64,000 nucleotides of DNA from the NCBI GenBank assembly GCA_020543525.1, contig JAHYIO010000009.1:248001-312000 (forward strand). The letters are read 5' to 3'. The notes under the pieces were generated by a model. The model was not told the origin of the DNA. It saw only the letters and a list, made by a program, of their open reading frames with translations, and ran no database searches. This document shows positions 20,680 through 33,457 of this stretch, one piece after another (the first letter of the stretch is position 1; the number at the start of each line of letters is the position of its first letter). A program made the position numbers and the translations under genes. The stretch comes from Coriolopsis trogii. Its lineage: Eukaryota > Basidiomycota > Agaricomycetes > Polyporales > Polyporaceae.

Positions 20680-22672
20680 ATGGAGTGCCAGAACTGCGAA
20701 CTCCGGCAGCGACAGTTCTACTGCGAGAATTGCCTGAAGCAACAGTGCGCATATTTCTGCTGCCGACTGGTTCGTGTGGTACTTACGCTGAGGTGTATAC
20801 AGTTTGCTCTCGTTGCGATTGCAGACGCAGCATGCTGCCTCTGACCGAGACGCGCACATAGCGTCCGCCGAGAAGTCGCTCAAGACAGTCATTGACCCAG
20901 CGCGGCTGCGGAGAGCGGAACTCAAAGGTCGGGAGGAGCGAGTGCAGGAGATCTGGGACGGAGTGAACCAGATCAGGTCGGCGAGCGATCAGTGTGAGTG
21001 TCTCGCACTCTCTTGCGCATCACCGACGACATCCGTGTTCATGTCAAGACAGTGCGCGAGCGCATACAGCAGCTTCGCAGCTCTTTGTCTACCCGCCGGC
21101 GCACGCTTGCCATTGCCACTTCGACCTTCATCCACCCCCATACCAGCCCCTCGACCCCTTCCACCTCAGCGTCTCCTCCTCATGCACCCATATCCACCTC
21201 CCCACAGTCTGCACGGACCGTCCATCGGCAGAGCCCGTCCTTGTCCTCTCAATCTTCGACACCACCACCCGCGGGAGCATCCCCACTATCACGCCCATCC
21301 TCGTCTGCCTCTCGACCGCTCAGCGCAAACTTCTTCACGTCTTCCTCTCCGCAGACCACACGATCTCCCTTGTCCGCAGCGACGACCCCTCCGCAGAGTT
21401 ATTCCCGTCCGTCCATGCTCTCTGGCCCCTCTTCCCATCATCCATATGGTCCGTCTTACAGTCGCAGCGTCTCGGGCAGTGCGCCGTATGGAACGCCCAT
21501 CCCGACGAGAGGGGTCGATTTTGTGGCCCGGCAGATCGAGGAGCTGCAAGTGCAGCTGGCCAATTTGTCTGAAGCGATTGCGAGGGCAAGGTCGGGGCTC
21601 ATACAAGAACTCGTCGAGGTGTTCAGCGTCGTGGAGGTCGGTGGGCGGCCTCCTTTGGGCGGGAAGGCCGGCACAAAGGGCGAGTGGACGATTGGAGGGC
21701 TTGTGCTGCCCGTTCCAGGAGACATCCGCCGTAAGTGCTTGTCACATTGATATTGAGCTGTCTATGTATTGATTGGCACGACTCGGTTTGCAGGGTACCC
21801 ACCAGACCATATCAATGCGGTGCTCACGCATACCATACATTTTGTGACTTTGCTTGCGTTTTACCTGGGGATCAAGCTTCCCTTTGAGGTCGTCTGGAGT
21901 CGGTCCTCGACACCCCCTCCGTCAACCGCGAAAGGAAGCGGCTTACTCGGCGTCGGCATTCCTTGGATTGGCGCTATACGCGGAGGCGAGAGTGGTGGTT
22001 GGGCAAGGTTGGTAAACTATGCTCAGTGTCGAACATGGTATCTCATGAATCTATTGAAACAGGTGGTCCGCGAAACAGCCCCTTCACGTTTCGTCCGCGC
22101 CTCCGCCGTCAAGCACGAGCGCGACCTTAACGTCTCCCTCTCGTCCCTCTACGCACCGCTCTTCCACGACCCCCACGTCCACCCGCTCTACGTCTCCCCC
22201 GTCCTCAACGGTAGTGCCCCCTCTTGGACGCACGGCCTCCCTCACGGCTTCACTCGCCGACTCGCAACTGGCCGAGTCCCCGCCGCCCTCGACGTCCTCG
22301 CCCGGGAGCGCATTCACGACCGCGCTCGCAATGCTCCTCTACGACGTTTGCTACCTAGCGCACACCCAGGCGGTCGACGTCCCCCTCGCGCATGCCGGCG
22401 ACGCCCTCGGCGTCCTCTGGGCTGTCTGCTGTTCGCCCGAGCTCGGCCGCCGCGCGCACGCGACGCGCCCGCTACTGCCGCCGCCGACCCCGCCGAGCTT
22501 CGGGCTCGACTTCAGCCAGCTCCTGCAGGCTACCGCGGCGACGCCGGCGAGGAGGAGTGCGAGGGGGAAGGCGCCGAATGCGAACGAGGTGAGGACGGAG
22601 CGGATCGTGGAGGAGGACGAGGACGGGTGGGATTTGCTGGACGTGGACGCGGAACTTGTCGGCGAAGGCTGA
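20680..22672 (+). CDS. ATG14: Autophagy protein Atg14 (PI3-kinase complex I subunit)
   Basis: Exons 20680-20744, 20803-20993, 21053-21730, 21794-22007, 22063-22672 give 585 residues. Atg14 directs the Vps34 lipid kinase complex to the autophagosome formation site. The tiny first exon encodes two CxxC pairs (MECQNCELRQRQFYCENC; Cys 3, 6, 15, 18), the N-terminal hallmark of Atg14. A coiled coil follows (RAELKGREERVQEIW, then RERIQQLRSSLSTRRR), then a Ser/Pro-rich insert, then the Atg14/UVRAG core (VDFVARQIEELQVQLANLSEAI, HINAVLTHTIHFVTLLAFYL). The C-terminus ends acidic (EDEDGWDLLDVDAEL). The GTTGGT donor at 22,008 is weak, but splicing restores the conserved WSAKQPLHVS text. The relative Vps38/UVRAG lacks the Cys pairs. 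Confidence 0.8.
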
Positions 22673-23160
22673 TCTGGGTGCAGACTGCTGAGTGGGTGTT
22701 GACGGTGGACGATAGGGGGTGGTGATGATGGGCCTCTGGTAGGTCTCCATCCAGGTTGTCAGTGTGCATGCCTGTCGGAGCGTGTATCTTTTGTAATGGA
22801 CGCGCTGTGTGTACATGTGTAGACTGTTTGCTGTATCTATAGCATGTATTGTTTGTAGATTTTAGGGAAACGAATGGGATAATCGCATACATCCGTCGCA
22901 GTGCATACTGTAACAACACCCTCTGTGCTCGGGCCGTGTCCCGGACCGGTCGGCCGGAAGCAGCCTAACAGAGTTGGTCACTAAGTACGGCAGCCAAGCC
23001 ATCTCCTTTCTTGCCACCCGTTAATCCACTGTCCCCATATTGACCGACAAACATTGCCTCAGCGACAAAGACATTGCCAGGTGGAGGGTTCACACACGAA
23101 GAGTACAACACACTGCTGGGATGAGTCGCTCTGTATATGGTATGGTGCTAATGGGTGTCA
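22673..23160. other. Intergenic
   Basis: 3' flank of ATG14, then the unrecognised left side of the FunK1 pseudogene. No feature seen. Confidence 0.3.
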
Positions 23161-24540
23161 ACTTGTCAGAATGGCGCGAATCGTCTCCATAGTCGCTCAC
23201 GACATAAAGAATTACGATGGCATGGCGCTGAGATGTTGTCTCGTGCGCCCGTTGTGCCACATGCTCTTGACATGGCTGTCCAAGTGCGTGGATACGTTGA
23301 GACTGACTGAATCAACCTTGCCCCAGATAATGTCGTACACGGCGTCTGGTGGTTCGATCATCGACTCGGAGGAGCCATCCAGACCACTGGTCTCAACTTT
23401 GTCAAGGACTTGCCCCGGGTTCCTTGTCCTCCTCTTTGCCCTCGTGCGGTTCACACTCGAGGATTGGGGTTTCATCCAGGGGTACGACCTAGGTGCTTCT
23501 GAGGCGCTCCTAGACGAGGTGGAACGTGCTCCAAAGCCCCTAGAAATCAGGCTTGACGATCCGACAGCTCGGAGGCTGGTGGTAGACACTGCGAAGGATC
23601 TCTACAGAATACTCGGTCTCAGGGGCGGAGGCACTTACATTGTGGAGTCCAAGTGCCCCATTTGCACCCCGGAAATACACTTCACGGGAAGCCCTTAGAG
23701 ACCAAGTTCTCATGGGCGGACTGCAAGCATCTTACCGAGCGTACGATCTTCAACGCAGCCATCCGAGCGGGCGAACGGCTACGAGCGAATCACGGATCAT
23801 ATGCCAATCATCTTGGAGGAGCATGAATACTCGGACGAAGGGTTCAATACTCGCACTCGCCGGCAGAAGCTTGACGGATCACAATGAAACGCTTGGAACC
23901 TCTGCGGGGCTTAACTGGGAGAGCTTTCGTGGAGCCCTCAGGCTGGTTGCAGTGCGTCGAAGGTGCGTACCACCCAACCTCGGCCACACTACCTGATCGG
24001 AATGCCGCCTAGCGCATTTTCGAAACTGGCTGACCGGCATCCACCACAAGGACCCGAGCTTGAGCATCCTCCCCAGATGCTGAAATTGTGACGACAGCAA
24101 ACCAGGGCTTGCTGTCCTTCAGTCACTTCGTGAAGACAGAGACTGTCTTGGCATTGACTTCGCGTCATTTAACACACCCTGTTTGTCATGTCAAACTACA
24201 GGAGATCCATCCCCGCTTCCGGCTGTTTCACCTGGCGAGAACTAGCGGAAACTCCGTGCCCCTAGCAACCATCTCGCCGACATAGAGGATGCCTCACTCG
24301 TGCTGGACAGGTTGGCGGCACAAGTGTACGATTCCTTCGCACTGGTTACAGCTCCCACAAGCTCATACTCGCACATTTAGGGTGCATTCCCTTGTAGCTG
24401 AGTACGAGCATCACCAGGGCGAAGAAGTGAAGCGGGTGCTACAAGGACCACCGCTCTCGCGGAGCAACGACCCTCCACCCAGTACGCGCTCGCTGTTCGA
24501 TTCCATCATCAGTTACACCGAGCACACCGATTCCTATTGA
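23161..24540 (+). pseudogene. Decayed FunK1 kinase
   Basis: An open segment to 23,698 contains FunK1-like text: LVRFTLEDWGFIQGYD, then RLVVDTAKDLYRILGLRGGGTYIVE. At 23,695 a stop interrupts it, but one frame over the text continues as LETKFSWADCKHLTERTIF, so one base has been lost. Further frame changes and stops follow (near 23,815, 23,885 and 24,000). Scraps such as LTGRAFVEP, GWLQCVEG and HHKDPSLS recall the FunK1 region before and at the catalytic loop (normally HRDIS). There is no intact kinase core. It lies 1.3 kb upstream of an intact FunK1 gene. Assignment rests on remembered FunK1 family patterns and not on an alignment. Confidence 0.6.
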
Positions 24541-25832
24541 ACTTCTCAACCTCATGGGAGGAGTGCTGGCCAGTCGGAGCCTTCAGAATAGAGAGCTTGT
24601 AGGGTGTGTCGAGTCGCACGGAGTTTCATGGCTCTCTTGAGTCGCAAAATCGCTGAGAGATCGGGTTGGCGGAGAGACAATGTCAAAGGCTCGGGAATTG
24701 CGTTACGCCGCCAGATGTGTGGCTTCCGGTACGTGATAATATCAGGCTCAAGACAGACACATTGTCTTTGGAGAGTAAAATGCTGATGCTCGCAAGGCGG
24801 AGCGTAGCCTGAGGAGCTGTGACGCTGATACATAACCAAGCTGAAGCTGCGCCTCGTCCTACTGCCTGTGACGTATACGGAGGCGGGTCTTCGCGCATCT
24901 GTATGTGCGCTGGAAGTTCGACGACAAATCCTAGATGGGTAGGAAATGTGATGAGGGATCGGAAAGGGAATACAATTCAGAGAGAACAATGGCTCTGGGA
25001 AGGGTGTATTGGTCAGATGATCCCTTTGTGGTTCCGAACCTGAAACAGCCTACAATACATGGCTTTTGTGGCCCAATTGGCAATCAGATCTGTTGATATC
25101 TGCCTTGGGCCGTTGTGGCCCAGTTGGCCGGAGTAGTTCAGGATCGGTGGCCTCTGACTCGGTCCGCAGTACAGCTGCACTGGCATCGGAGACCGGCATC
25201 AGCAAGACATCCGGCATGCATGATGCGATCCGCTTTGTTTATCGATGTGTACCAGATGAGAGAATGTCCCAGGGTGTGCGGAATCAATTCAGGGTCACAG
25301 AACGGTGCAGTCGTGGCCTTCCGAGTTCAGAAGCGCCAGCTACTATTGAAAGGCAGACGTGGCTGTGCTCTTTGCTGGTTATGCTGAGCGCCAAGACATA
25401 ACGGCGGCCCTCAGCTCTTTCCATTTCATGATTCAATGAGTGTCAGTGAAGCCAAGCTGGAAGCGCAAAGCATGATGTTCCGAACGCTGAATGGAGATGG
25501 AAGTGCCAGCGGGAGAGGGTAAGGGTGACTGACTGAGGAATGGCGGCGCTTGTTGTCCTAAGCGAGACCGCGTGTTTCGTCCCGATCGGGAATGCGGCTA
25601 CGATCGCATGTTCAACTTGGCCATCGACCACCATCATCCTTTGTGCATACCACAGAAGACCATTGTCCTCCTCCGCTCTTACCACAGAGCCGCGTGTTCT
25701 TATCGTGTGAATACGCTTACGTTCTCGCGAGGGCCACCCTGCACTCTACCCAGAATCTTGTGGTATAAATTCTTCCCTAGCCTACGGTAAACCGATACTG
25801 CTTTCCCTCTATCTTCTCCAACTACTCTAACC
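24541..25832. other. Intergenic, gene-poor
   Basis: Nothing recognised. Near 25,068-25,135 the phrase TTGGCC / GGCCCAATTGGC / GGCCCAGTTGGC occurs as a short imperfect direct repeat. The right end (about 25,700-25,832) is the promoter of the next kinase. Confidence 0.3.
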
Positions 25833-28599
25833 ATGAACTCAGCTCCTGCTCCAGTTCCACCGACGCCTGTTTCTGTGAAGAACTTCAGCCGTCGCGAGCA
25901 ATATTCTCTCCACGCCGAGCCTGGCCGAGGGGACCTCCAGCAACAACGCCTCAAAAAAGCGACCGACATGGTCAACCAACGTGTGGGCGAGACCTTCATC
26001 AAGTTCTCCGACGCATTTTTTCCCTCGGATGCTGAGCATCCTTTCAGTAGGCCGGAGCTCACTGCTAACCCGTTCTCGGAGCTGGCCAATGCTGGGGACA
26101 TGCTGGAGGACACGGTCGCCAAGACTTTTGTGAGTGCCCGCCTTCCTATAACCAGTTCTCTTTTCATCTGACTACTCGCACTGCAAAGATTAAAGCAGTG
26201 AACAGTCACGACCTAGCACCAGGTCTCAAGCTCCGTTTTTGCGGAAACCGCCCAGACCCCGCGATGATCGACGATGACCGGCAGAAGCAAGATGCCGCGT
26301 TCTACCGTGAAGCCTTTGCACCAGACGACGGTATGCCTCACTGGGCCGACCAACTGGTCGCGGTGGAGTTCAAGCGTGGCGAAACCGGCCTAGACCCATT
26401 CAGCGATGACCCAGATGGGGACGTTGAGCCTGCCGATGCCCTTTCCCGCAAGAAGGTCCGCGGCCAGATCATCACGTACGCAGAGCTTATCTTCGCCGTG
26501 CAACAACGCGTCGCCGTCTTCATGCTGGTTGTCATCGGACGCCAGTGCCGCTTCATCCGCTGGGATCGGTCTGGGTGTATCGTGACCAGGCTCCTCGACT
26601 ACTACGAGGAATGGGAGTTCTTCTGCGACGTTCTTTGGCGCCTATCCCAGTGCAGCGACCTCCAGCTCGGTACAGATCCGTCGGCTGAACGCGTCGACTC
26701 GCACGATCGCCAATACAGTGCGATGTATAACGCGCAGCTACGATTGGAGACTGATATCAGCCACAAAGAGCATACCCTCCAACCAGGCGAACTACCCGAG
26801 GAGTTTGACGAAGACGGAAAACCCAAGAAGCCAAACATCATCTACGACTACGTTCGAGAACGGTTTCGCGAGTCGTTGGACCCCGCATGGCCCTGGTATC
26901 GTCTCAAGGTTCCGGACGGGCAAGGTGGGACCTTGACATTTCTTGTCGGCAAGCCAATCTTTCGCGCGAAAGGGTTGGCTGGCCGAGGAACACGAGGCTA
27001 TATCGCGTACGATCCTCGCACAGGTCGATTTGTCTGGCTCAAGGACGCGTGGCGAGCACATTACCTTTTGGTCGACCAGGAAGGGACCGTGCTAGCTCTA
27101 TTAAACAAACACCAGGTGCTCTATGTTCCTACACTTGTCTGCCACGGAGATATCGAAGATCAAGAAACGCTTACCCCTCAGTGGTGGATGGAGAAGCATC
27201 CCACCTCTCTTGGGTCTACCAAGGCTTCCAAGATGTCTTCCATGACCTCATCCCAGCCTGCTTCCTCCGCATCAAACAGTCAGCGAAAGCGACGGGTGCC
27301 CGATGACGATGAAACCGAAGTTGGATACGAGACGACCCACTTCCGTACTGACTGTCCGTTGCGACTGCATCGACACTACCGGATCGTAGTCGAAGAAGTC
27401 GCCCTGCCTCTGAGTGATTTCCGATACGGAGGACAATTGATCGCACTCGTGAACAACTGCGTGTTTGGTACGTTTATATCTTGTTCATTTTTTGCCCTAT
27501 GATGTACTAATGAATCCCTTCTCCACTTAGCGCACTATCAAGCGGAGACCAAAGCTGGCATTCGCCATCGGGATATCAGCAGTGGCAATGTTCTGATTTG
27601 GCCGAGAGTCATCCGCAATCCGAATGGAAGCCGTCGAATCAGATGGACTGGCCTATTGGCCGACTGGGAGATGTCCAAGCCAATTGACCTAACCAGTGTA
27701 ACCCAAGGGCCTCGTCAACCGGAACGGACAGTATGTTACATTCACTCATTGGGTTATGAGTATGTGCTCACGTCGAGGATCAGGGTACTGAACAGTTCAT
27801 GTCGGTGGCCCTGTTGTCGCGTGCCAAACCAGTGGAAACGTGCGACGAGCTGGAGGCGTTCCTATACGTCATACTCTATCACGCGGTTCGGTATCTCCAG
27901 TCCAACCTCGACAAAACCATGGTGGCGCCATACATCGAGGCATTCTTCGACGTCTTCACGGTGTTTCATGGGACCTACACCTGTGGAGATAAGAAGTCCG
28001 CTGCCATTCGTAACGGAGAACTCGCCATCGGCCCCACGGAAACCCTCAAGTTCTACAGCCCCATGGACACCGTCTTGGCACACCTTCTCTCATACTTCAA
28101 GGCTAATCATCGCGTCAAGAACTTTGACAACCTTCAAGAGCAGAAGAAGAACGCGCTCATTCCGTTCCCGCATCATTCCCTCACCTCTTCTGGTGGACCC
28201 GGCGGAGACGACAATGATGCGTTGTTCCCAACTCTGCCCTCTCGCAAGCAACCTATTACCAAAGGCGACGACGAACCTACGGAATACGAGCGCGAATTGG
28301 CCCAGGATGTTGACAGTCACGCTGTCATGTTGCACTATCTCAACGAGGCAGCGAAATGGACGAGTTGGCCCCACCACGACAAGCTTGGTGATCGGGTGCC
28401 CGCTCGATGGAAGCAAAGCGGAGTGCTTGGACCCACCCTCCCCGACAGTATGACGAGCCGCAAGCGGCTGAAGACGTGGGAGGACAACTTGCCAAAGTCA
28501 GCCCCGGTACAGGAGTCTTCTATTCACGAATCGGTTCCGAGACGAACACGTCCTCGAAGGGCCCGTAAAGCCTCGTTGTCGCAGAAGAAGCGGGCCTAG
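25833..28599 (+). CDS. FunK1 fungal-type protein kinase, copy 2
   Basis: Exons 25833-26129, 26189-27467, 27531-27730, 27784-28599 give 863 residues. FunK1 landmarks are complete: the N-terminal domain (LVAVEFKRGETGLDPF, VFMLVVIGRQCRFIRWD), the region before the kinase core (GRGTRGYIAYDPRTGRFVWL, with Lys in VWLKDAW), the catalytic loop IRHRDISSGNVLIW (Asp codon 27,573-27,575), the metal-loop equivalent LLADWEMSK and the activation segment GTEQFMSVALL. This copy keeps the HRD His that copy 1 lacks. The C-terminus is very basic (RRTRPRRARKASLSQKKRA), a likely nuclear signal. Splice positions fall at the same two landmarks as in copy 1 (before the catalytic loop and just before the GT of the activation segment), which supports common descent. 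Confidence 0.88.
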
Positions 28600-29729
28600 A
28601 CTCCCGTCATATCCCATACGGTCAGCAGTCGAACAAAGCTCTGGAGTTTGGGACGGTGTAGTTCTACTTTGATCATGTATACCATTATGCGGTGACGTCA
28701 AGCACGGTTTCGCTGCCATAGGTATCGTCACAGCGGCTGCCTAGTCGTGGAACGCGGAGGTCAATGCTCGTGGAGCTACTCATGGATTACCTTATGCTTG
28801 CTCAAGTCCAGAGGAATCTTCGACGATTTGACCAGAGTATGCCAGAAGAGGAACCTGATGAGCCTGAGAACGCTTGGGCGACATTCTGGGGCACCGTCAC
28901 CGAGGGTGCGGCTCGCGAATGTGAGGACTTGCGCTTATACATCTTACCGTACGCTCCTAAGGATTCGCTCACCATGGCATGATTGTATAGTGGACGTTTT
29001 GGACTCTACATTGTAAATATCTCTCAGGCCAGACAGCTTTGAACTTGTATGGAGCAATACCAATAAGTCATGTGCATGCGCGCATAGATACGGAGTACAA
29101 TATATCGATATATGTACGGCTTCGCGATTGCAGGCACGGCCGGGACAAGGTCCAATACTGACGAACAAGCCACTCAAAGCTGTGCACATCGAAAGCTATA
29201 AGGAGGTTCGGGAGGCAGAAAGCTGTACGGAGATAGCGATGTGGGGAGGCGGGAGAAGTAACGACTCGAAGGGCAGACAATATGGATCAGCGAATGGCGA
29301 AAGCAGCGATATCAAGTACACGACGACAGCGGAGTACATAACTAACTGCATAATTTCAGAGAGAGCGAGATGCATGTACTTGGATGAGACTAGATTGCTG
29401 GAAGGGCAAGGGAGAGGGAGAACAATGTGACAAGCGGTCGTCGCTACCGTCATGCGTGTGGGGCGGCACGGAAAATGGGTCGGTAGGTGATTGACGGAGT
29501 TTAAACCGAATAAGAGGGTGCGAGATGGGGATAATAGATGAGTCTAAGCAGATGGACGAGGGCAAGATGCAAAGGGGGGAGATGCGAGGCTAGAGTACAT
29601 TGAATGATGATGATGATGAGGGGTATTTTGGTGTTTGCATACTCAGAGCAACATCGTCCATCGTTAGCGACAGCCACCAATACTCGAGACTTTAAATTAT
29701 GCGAACGGTGTACCTATTTGCTTCGGCAC
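28600..29729. other. Intergenic between convergent genes, with one short ORF
   Basis: A 72-codon plus-strand ORF (28,764-28,982; starts MLVELLMDYLMLAQVQ) has an amphipathic, acidic composition that looks more protein-like than chance, but matches nothing I know. It may be a small gene or a 3' exon. The rest (29,000-29,730) is the 3' flank of the coiled-coil gene; ATGATGATGATGA repeats sit near 29,604. Confidence 0.3.
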
Positions 29730-32700
29730 TCACGCAGGCATCGCGCTCATGCGGCGCGTCGTCTTCGAGCTGGACGAGCTCACACTTGATGTGGAGGACG
29801 GCGCTGAGTTCTCCTTCTCTTCGGGCTCGCCGATAGACGAGACAGAGGGGAGCTTCTCAAGCTTCTGCAACTTCTCCTGGCTTGACGAGGCTGACGCGCG
29901 CAGCTTAGAGGCAGATTCGAGAACAGACGCGGACATGCGACGCGTGTGGGCAGGAGCCTTAATCGTGCTGGGGGTCGCACGAGCAGAGGAACCGGATGGG
30001 ATACGAGTGGGGGTCGCACTCACGCTTGCCGAAGCGGAATTGCTGCGGGAGAAGGCGGGAGGGGGCATGGCGCTATCGACGGATCGTTTGGCAGCATGTA
30101 TCGCGGATGCGCTCGTAGGACCATTCGCGCGAACGCTCTTCCCAAGAGTGGACTTGGAAACGGTGGACGGCGTGGCAGTCATCCTGCGTTCACTGGTCGT
30201 GCTGCCAGCGTCGGACAACACGGAAGGAGGCCTTGCCGCGGGCGTGCCGAAGATGGACGATTCCCGGCGCTGAGCCGGGACTTTTGCACTGGGAGCGGGC
30301 GTACTACCTGCGGTCCCTCGGACCCCGATCCTCCGCTTGAGCTGCATATCATATCCTTCGTCAGTAACGCGCACAATATGAATCCACACCAGAAAGCCCT
30401 CACCAATTCGAGCTCTTGCTGCTTCGAGTCAAGCGCAATGTTGAGACCATTGATATCATCCTTGTCCTGCGCCCTCTGCTTCGCGAGCTGGACGAGCTTG
30501 ACCTCCTTATCAGCGCTCTCCTGCTGCAGCTCATGCACCTGCTTCCGCAGCCTCTCGACCTCGGCCGTCAATGCGTTGGCTTTGTCCTTGAGGCTCGACA
30601 GTTGAACGTCCCACTCAGCCTTCTCGCGTACCAAGCTCTCCATCGCAGCACGGGCTTCGACCTCTCGAGCGACGACATCTTGCAGCGTGCGGCTCTGCTC
30701 ATTGACAATGCGAGCGTGTTCACGCTTCATCTTGGAGATCTCGCTCAGTGCGGCCTCCGCTTCGTGCTCGCGTTCGGATTGCTTCTTGACGAGTTCCGAG
30801 AGTTCGCCCTCGCGTTCACGAAGGCGGGACTCCACACGTGCGGCACGGTCGAGAGCGAACTTGTGTTCCTGCTCGAGCTCGGAGACCTTATCCTCACGCT
30901 CACGGAGGGCGTGGGTAAGCTCCTCGGCATGTTCTTGCTCAGAGCGCAACTGCTCCTCGAGCTAGACGAAGAGTGAGTACCGTGTGAAGTGTAGGAAAAC
31001 AAGACAATTGTTCACCTCATTGCGCTCCCGCTCGAGCTCTTCCTTCGAGGACCAGATCTCGTTGGTCTCAGCCTCAAGCTCATTTTTCCGGTTCTCTGCT
31101 TGAGCCCACTCGACTTCCATGTCCCCAATCCGTGCGTTGAGCGCCTCTACCTCGCCGCGCAGTTCATCCCGCTCCTTCTCGAGCTCCGCAATCTTCTCGC
31201 TCTGCACTTCCGTCCCGCGCCACTGGGCCTCGAGCTCCGCCTTGAGCACGCTCAGTTCGTTGTCCTTCTTCAATGCCTCCTCACGTGCATCTGCCAGTCG
31301 GGTCTCGAGCGCAAGCTGCTCCGTACGAAGCGCCTCGTTGGCGGCAGTCAGAGCCTTGCGCTCCTCGTCCCACCCCACCGTCGAGAACACGCGCGACCGT
31401 TCAGCCTCTTCAAGGCTCATACTGACGTCCCAAGAGTCCATCGTCTCCCGTGCACGCACGATGCCGTCCTTGAGCTCCCGTTCGGCCTCATCTCGACGCG
31501 ACAGTTCCTCCCTGGCACCATCGAGCACCTGCCTCGTCGTGTTGAGCTCTTCGGAAGCGTCGTGTTCGCGTTTCTCGAGCGCAGCCTTCTCGCGCTCAAG
31601 CTCCTCGATGCGCCGATGGAGCGAGCGCAAGGCATAACCGCTGGCTTCGTCCATGACGCTCCGCTCCATGCTCTCCTCGCGACTGCGTTCGACTTCCTCT
31701 TGCATGTGCTTGAGGCAACGTTCGAGTTCCGCAACTCGCTTGCGCCAGCTGCGGATGATGTTCTTGCGACGCTCACATTCCCGCTCGTTCTCGTCGAAGC
31801 GCGCTTGTAGGATACGCATCATTTCGTCTTTTGCACGCATGTCCACCTCATACTGCGCACACAGCTCAGTCTGAAGGGCAAGCTGCGTACGAAGAGACAG
31901 GATGATAGACTCCTCGCGTGAGGCTTTCCGCCCGTGTGTTACGGTAGCTTGTGGAGGAGTGGGTGGTACGCCAGATCCGGGGGTGTAGTATGCGGTCGCA
32001 TGGGTGCCAAAGGGGTCTTTCTCCGGTGATCCTTGAGGATACAAGACGAGATCACCAGATGATGGGTCATTGATATCCGCTTCGGGGGGTATGGTCTCCT
32101 TCTGTGCTGACAGTGGGGAACCCTGGATGAATGAATGGAAGACGGTATCGCTATATGCGCGGCTGCGGTTGCCCTTAGGTCTGAGCGAAGCGCGGGAACG
32201 TGAGCCCGAGTGGCTCGCATTCGACGCAGGGGAATCGCGGCCACCGGAGCTGAGCGACTGGAATACAGTCTGGCCAAAGCTGAAGGACTGACTCCTATCA
32301 TGTTTTGAAGGCGTGCTTGACCGGAACTCCCCGTCTGGCGTGTCTGAGCGAAGAGCTGGGGTCTCGGTATCTGCGTCTGAAGGAAGCTCGATAGCGTTAT
32401 CGAGGAGTGCTGGGGTGTCTTTGCTGATGGGGATGGGCGGAAGATCGAAATCTTGCGAGAGGTCAAAGATGTTGGAGTTGTTGGTGGAGGGAAAAGAGTT
32501 TCCAGATGATGGGTGAGGCGGGGAGAAGACGTCTTGGAGAGGGGGACGGACAGGTGTGCTACTGGTGGCTTTGACCCGTGCGCTGAACGAGACAGGTTCG
32601 TGCTCACTCGTGCTCGTGTTTGAAACGTCGGGTGTGATGACCTTGTAGGCGTCGCGAGAGAAGAATCGCACACTCTGCCCTGTTGCAGGTGTGTTGGCGT

Positions 32701-33457
32701 CACGAAGTATCGAACGGATAGAGCTGAACCTCCCGTCAACGGTAGGCGTGACAGGAGTCCGTATGGTGACTTCTTGAGGACGAGCGGAGTCCTGCGACTG
32801 CCGTTGTTGGCTACCCGAGTCTATAGACGCGCGACTTATGGAGGATGCGTCAGATGCTGGGGAAAGGCAGACGTCAGGATAAGCATTACGTCGCGTGGCC
32901 ACAGCCGATGCATAGAGTCGTGCTCTCAAGTACGTTCGTGCCCTATCTGGAAAGCTTCCATACGCTATCCCGGGACTGCAAGAGTGCAGTACGTTACGCT
33001 GACATCATGAACACGGCCGCTCGTACGTCAAGCACGAAACGCAGGTGTGCGGAACAAGCGCACACGACAAGACCGATTCCCATGGAGCGACACGACCCAT
33101 GCACATAGACAATGAAAAGGGCAGGTGGAGAACATTGTACTCACCTAGCGAAGGAGAGTTGAGAGAGGACTTCACTTTCTTGAGATGGGGAATAGACAGC
33201 TTGATAGGCAGTTGTGGGACTTGGTCGTTCTCGTTCCAAGTCTTCGGTGTCCGCTTGAAAATGCCGCGTCGTCCATTCTTAGACGGCGACGCGGGAGGAC
33301 TTGGAGAGGGAAAGGGTACCTCGTTCGGGTCGTGGAACACGGATAGGTTGGGATGGCGCTCAAAGACGGTGGAGAGGACGGTTGGAGGCTTGTCTTCGTC
33401 GACATCCTGTGCTGGTGTCTCTGGTCGCTTGAGGGCGTTGCTGAGTTTCGACCACAT
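29730..33457 (-). CDS. Large coiled-coil protein, function unknown
   Basis: Exons (minus) 33145-33457, 31016-32856, 30404-30961, 29730-30341 give 1,107 residues. Layout: a Ser/Pro-rich disordered N-terminal part (starts MWSKLSNALKRPE), then about 480 residues of continuous heptad-rich coiled coil with many Glu/Lys/Arg (for example ELERCLKHMQEEVERSREE and KIAELEKERDELRGEVEAL), then a Ser/Thr/Ala-rich basic tail. The tail repeats RRM[S/T]A three times, the last nearly at the C-terminus (RRMSAMPA). This architecture suits a cytoskeletal or spindle scaffold, but I cannot name a family. A GTGAGT just before the stop leaves open one more 3' exon. The 288-nt first intron (32,857-33,144) is long for this genome. 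Confidence 0.75.

Noticed and set aside
30962..32929. Taking the 655-codon ORF as a complete protein
   Set aside because: Its first ~24 codons are intron; splice sites at 32,856 and 31,016 join it to flanking coiled-coil exons in phase.
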